8,849 bases of DNA from Actinomycetes bacterium. GTDB lineage: Bacteria > Actinomycetota > Acidimicrobiia > Acidimicrobiales > RAAP-2. The stretch covers positions 1 to 8,849 of the forward strand of contig JAKABC010000065.1 in NCBI GenBank assembly GCA_021802025.1. The letters run 5' to 3'. Position 1 is the first letter of the stretch. Each line of letters begins with the position of its first letter. Below, in pieces: positions 6,188 through 8,849 of this stretch. A model generated the notes under the pieces. That model worked only from the letters and a program-made list of their open reading frames with translations, was not told the DNA's origin and ran no database searches. Both the position numbers and the translations under genes were made by a program.

Positions 6188-7605
6188 TTGGACTCGAGCG
6201 CGCCGAGGAAGGTCGTCGCCCAGTCGTAGACGTCGCGGCGCATCGTCTGGCGGCGCAGCCGGGCCATGCGCTCTCGCTCCTCGCGCGGGCCCGCGCGCAC
6301 GGCCGAGCGGATGGCCTCTTTGACCCCCTCGAGGTCGTGGGGGTTCACGATGAACGCGCCGCGCAGCTCGGTCGCCGCCCCGGCGAACTCCGAGAGGATG
6401 AGCCGACCCGTCAGGTCGGTCCGGCACGTGACGTACTCCTTGGCGACGAGGTTCATCCCGTCGCGGAAGGGCGTCACGAGCATGACGTCGGCGGCGAGGT
6501 AGAGCGCGACCAGCTCGTCGAAGGGCATGTTCTGGTGGAGGTAGTGGATGACCGGCCGTCCCACGAGGCCGTAGTCGCCGTTGACCTGGCTGACGACCTG
6601 CTCGAGCTCGTGGCGCTCGCGCTCGTAGTGGGCGTCGCTCTCGCGCGAGGGCACCGCGATCTGGACCATCACGTGGTGCTCGGGGTCGAGGGAGTGGTCG
6701 GCGTAGAGCTCGGCGAGCGCCTTGGCCCGCTGCTGGATGCCCTTGGTGTAGTCGAGCCGGTCGACCCCGAGCAGGATGACCTCGGGATCGCCCAGGTCTT
6801 GACGGATCTCCTTGGCTCGGGCGCGCACCGCCGGGTCCTGGGCCGCGGCGGCGAAGCGGGCCACGTCGGCGGTGATCGGGAAGGCCCCGGTGCGCACCCG
6901 CCGACCCTCGTAGTGCACGAGCGCGTCGGTGCCGTCGGCGGCGGTGAGCCGACGGGCCAGGCGTGAGAAGTTGGCGGCCGACTGGCGGGTCTGGAACCCC
7001 ACCAGGTCGGCCCCGAGCAGTCCCTCGACGATCTCGCGACGCCACGGGAGCTGGTTGAACAGCTCGAGCGGCGGGAACGGGATGTGCATGAAAAAGCCCA
7101 CCCGCACGTCGGGCCGGCGCTCGCGGACCATCCGCGGGACGAGCTGGAGCTGGTAGTCGTGAACCCACACGGTCGCCCCCGGCGCGGCCGCCTCGGCGAC
7201 AACGTCGGCGAAACGGCGGTTCACCCGGGCGTAGCTCTGCCACCACGTGCGGTGGAAGGCCGGCGGGCGGATGGCGTCGTGGTAGAGGGGCCAGAGCGTG
7301 GCGTTGGAGAAGCCCAGGTAGAAGGTCTCGTACTCCTCGCTCGAGATCGGCACGGCCCGCAGGCGGATCCCCTCGTAGTAGTCGGGGACGTGGCGGTGCT
7401 GGGAGGTCCCGGGCCAGCCGATCCACAGGCCGTTGCCCCGCTGCAGGACCGAGGTGAGCGCCGAGACCAGTCCGCCCGGACTGGGCCGCCAGCCGTTAAC
7501 CCCGGCCTCGGCGTCGGGCTGGACGGGCAGGCGATTGGCCACCACCACGAGGTCCGCCCGGGGCTCGTTCGTCGGGGGTGGGACGACGTCCGGGCGCGGC
7601 GTCAC
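6184..7605 (-). CDS. otsA: Trehalose-6-phosphate synthase (GT20)
   Basis: OtsA transfers glucose from a nucleotide sugar (usually UDP-glucose) to glucose 6-phosphate, giving trehalose 6-phosphate in the cytoplasm. The 473-residue length is typical. Hallmarks are VVANRLPV (21-28) with Arg25, PSPGGLVSAL (41-50), GWPG with Trp64, Tyr96, LWPLYH with Trp105, VHDYQLQLVP (148-157) with Asp150, FFMHIPFP with His174, DRLDYTKG (282-289) with Arg283 and Lys288, and TPFRDGMNLVAKEYV (378-392) with Asp382 and Glu390. These match the substrate-binding and catalytic positions known for E. coli OtsA, so the enzyme should be active. The start is GTG at 7605 with GAGGA (plus-strand 7611-7615) five bases upstream; no later Met lies before the ANRLPV motif. 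It follows the GH15 gene by 28 nt on the same strand, so they are probably co-transcribed. No OtsB partner is visible in this window. Confidence 0.96.
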   Translation of the reverse strand: MTPRPDVVPPPTNEPRADLVVVANRLPVQPDAEAGVNGWRPSPGGLVSALTSVLQRGNGLWIGWPGTSQHRHVPDYYEGIRLRAVPISSEEYETFYLGFSNATLWPLYHDAIRPPAFHRTWWQSYARVNRRFADVVAEAAAPGATVWVHDYQLQLVPRMVRERRPDVRVGFFMHIPFPPLELFNQLPWRREIVEGLLGADLVGFQTRQSAANFSRLARRLTAADGTDALVHYEGRRVRTGAFPITADVARFAAAAQDPAVRARAKEIRQDLGDPEVILLGVDRLDYTKGIQQRAKALAELYADHSLDPEHHVMVQIAVPSRESDAHYERERHELEQVVSQVNGDYGLVGRPVIHYLHQNMPFDELVALYLAADVMLVTPFRDGMNLVAKEYVTCRTDLTGRLILSEFAGAATELRGAFIVNPHDLEGVKEAIRSAVRAGPREERERMARLRRQTMRRDVYDWATTFLGALESN

Positions 7606-7634
7606 GGCCGTCCTCGTCCTCGCGCCTCGTCCAT
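7602..7634 (-). other. Possible 10-codon coupling ORF between GH15 and otsA
   Basis: A minus-strand ATG at 7634 overlaps the GH15 stop (TGATG) and opens ten codons (MDEARGRGRP). It then ends at a TGA that overlaps the otsA start as GTGA. The mini-ORF thus touches the gene on each side by stop-start overlap, which would suit translational re-initiation from GH15 into otsA. It has no clear ribosome binding site of its own, and its bases include the otsA Shine-Dalgarno. It may be chance. Confidence 0.2.
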
Positions 7635-8849
7635 CAGGCCCCCAGGGTGCCCGGGCGGTCGTCGGCGCCGGCCGCGTGCCACCAACTCGGCGAACCGGCG
7701 ACGAGGTTCTGGGGGTCGTTGCCGCGCTGGTCGGCCTCGATCACGTGCAAGACGGCGTTGATGAGCGAGAGGTGGGTGAGCGCCTGGGGGAAGTTGCCCA
7801 GGTGGCGCAGGGTCAGCGGGTCGAGCTCCTCGCCGTAGAGGCCGAGCTGGCTCGCCGCGCTGACCAGCTTCTCGCAGTGGGCCCGGGCGAGGTCGAGTTC
7901 GCCGATCTCCACGAGCGCCGAGACCATCCAGAAGGAGCAGACGGTGAAGGTCCCCTCAGCCTCGCCGTCGAGGCCGTCGTCGGTCCGGTCGGTGGCGTAG
8001 CGCTTGACGAAGGCCCCGTCACCCAGCTCGTCGGCGATCGCGAAGACGGTCCGGCGCACGCGCGGGTCGCCACCGGGCAAGAAGCCCATCATCGGGATGA
8101 GCAGCAGCGATCCGTCCACCTCGTCGCTGCCGTAGGTCTGGGCGAAGTAGCCCCGGTCGCTCACCCCCTTCTCGCAGACGTCGGCGTGGATCTCGCGGGC
8201 CACGGCCCACCACGACGCGGCGCGCTCGTGCTCGCCGCGCAGCGTCGCCAGGCGGGCCCCGCGGTCACAGGCCACCCAGCACATGACCTTGGAGAAGGTG
8301 AAGTGCTGCGCCTCGCCGCGGACCTCCCAGATGCCGTGGTCGGGCTCCTTCCACGATTCGAGGACGGCCTCGACGGCCTGGACCACGATGCGCCAGGACC
8401 GCTCGCTCAGCGAGTCGCGCGACCGGGTGTGCTCGAAGACGCAGTCCACCAGCGCGCCCAGGATGTCCAGCTGGAGTTGGTCGACCGCGCCGTTGCCGAC
8501 GCGCACGGGCCGGCTGCCCCCGTAGCCCGAGAGGTGGTCGAGCTCGCCCTCGGCCGGGTGGGAGCCGTCGTCGACGGGGTAGAGGACGTTGAGCTGACGG
8601 CGGTTGCGGGCCGCGGCCCGTCCGGACTCGCCGCGGGGCTCGAGGACGTCGCCCAAGAAGGCGAGGAAGTCGTCGGCCTCGGAGTCGAAGCCCAGGGCGT
8701 GCATCGCGCGCAACGTGAACGAGGCGTCGCGCACCCAGGTGTAGCGGTAGTCCCAGTTGCGCCCCCCGCCGATCACCTCGGGCAGCGAGGTCGTCGGCGC
8801 GGCGAGCAGGGCCCCGGTGGGCGCGTAGGTGAGGCCCTTCAGGGTCAGG
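7634..8849 (-). CDS. GH15 glycoside hydrolase (trehalase / glucoamylase-like), 5' partial
   Basis: The frame stays open past the GTG at 8776 to the window edge. The extra 24 residues (including LTYAPTGALLAAPTTSLPE) are family-typical, so 8776 is not the start. The 404 residues present are the (alpha/alpha)6-barrel catalytic domain; the missing N-terminus would hold the beta-sandwich domain, given a family length near 600. In fragment numbering, NWDYRYTWVRDA (31-42) is the substrate-binding Arg-Asp motif. The general acid is probably Glu175 in GIWEVRG and the general base probably Glu340 or Glu341 in YGEELDP, followed by LGNFPQALTH (350-359), by analogy with glucoamylases. Actinobacterial members include trehalases and alpha-glucosidases. 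Adjacency to otsA favours a trehalose-related substrate, but this is inference. No signal peptide can be judged. Confidence 0.92.
   Translation of the reverse strand, partial: LTLKGLTYAPTGALLAAPTTSLPEVIGGGRNWDYRYTWVRDASFTLRAMHALGFDSEADDFLAFLGDVLEPRGESGRAAARNRRQLNVLYPVDDGSHPAEGELDHLSGYGGSRPVRVGNGAVDQLQLDILGALVDCVFEHTRSRDSLSERSWRIVVQAVEAVLESWKEPDHGIWEVRGEAQHFTFSKVMCWVACDRGARLATLRGEHERAASWWAVAREIHADVCEKGVSDRGYFAQTYGSDEVDGSLLLIPMMGFLPGGDPRVRRTVFAIADELGDGAFVKRYATDRTDDGLDGEAEGTFTVCSFWMVSALVEIGELDLARAHCEKLVSAASQLGLYGEELDPLTLRHLGNFPQALTHLSLINAVLHVIEADQRGNDPQNLVAGSPSWWHAAGADDRPGTLGA

Noticed and set aside
5495..7426. A 643-codon open frame on the minus strand spanning the HAD gene and part of otsA
   Set aside because: Its product is a low-complexity Arg/Gly/Pro/Ala string with no domain motif, and it runs antisense to the HAD gene and out of frame with otsA, both of which have intact catalytic motifs. 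Long spurious frames are expected in GC-rich DNA.
8774..8776. GTG at 8776 as the start of the GH15 gene
   Set aside because: The frame continues upstream to the window edge, and the 24 additional residues match the conserved stretch before NWDYRY in this family, so the gene is cut by the edge.
1..8849. Search for mobile elements, CRISPR, phage or defence genes
   Set aside because: No transposase, integrase, short direct-repeat array, tRNA-like attachment site or toxin-antitoxin pair could be recognised. Base composition looks even throughout, apart from the less GC-rich 4039-4169 intergenic region.

Overview
The window is very GC-rich (third codon positions are almost all G or C), densely coding DNA. 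It most likely comes from an actinomycete-type chromosome (Actinomycetota). The support is the DUF2630 small protein (a family known mainly from actinobacteria), the GC bias, the GTG starts, and a GH15 enzyme next to OtsA. An acidimicrobial-type lineage is possible, but the sequence alone does not settle it. No tRNA, rRNA, CRISPR array, transposase, integrase or phage gene is visible; this looks like ordinary chromosome.

Layout. (1) 1-1974, plus strand: the 3' part of a hybrid sensor histidine kinase (GAF, LOV-like PAS, HisKA, HATPase, receiver), cut by the left edge. (2) 4038-1971, minus strand: a three-gene unit in the order pirin-family protein, DUF2630 protein, SDR-fold protein, with gaps of 44 and 17 nt. 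Its last gene converges on the kinase and overlaps it by four bases. (3) 4039-4169: a divergent intergenic region with a possible promoter and a small dyad against the next gene's ribosome binding site. (4) 4170-5330, plus: an exported beta-rich repeat protein, followed by a perfect 18-bp hairpin. (5) 5411-6187, plus: a NagD-like HAD-IIA phosphatase. (6) 8849-6184, minus: a GH15 glycosidase (cut by the right edge) followed by trehalose-6-phosphate synthase OtsA. OtsA converges on the HAD gene, again with a four-base overlap.

How the genes may work together. OtsA makes trehalose 6-phosphate. GH15 proteins of this type are trehalases or glucoamylase-like alpha-glucosidases, so the right-hand unit handles trehalose or alpha-glucan metabolism. 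No OtsB-type phosphatase is visible; the adjoining phosphatase belongs to a different HAD subclass. The pirin/DUF2630/SDR unit has no assigned pathway. Its SDR member appears to have lost all four catalytic residues, and the kinase's LOV-like domain has lost its photoactive cysteine. These two degenerate domains are the most interesting observations. I see no convincing evidence of an entirely new multigene system.
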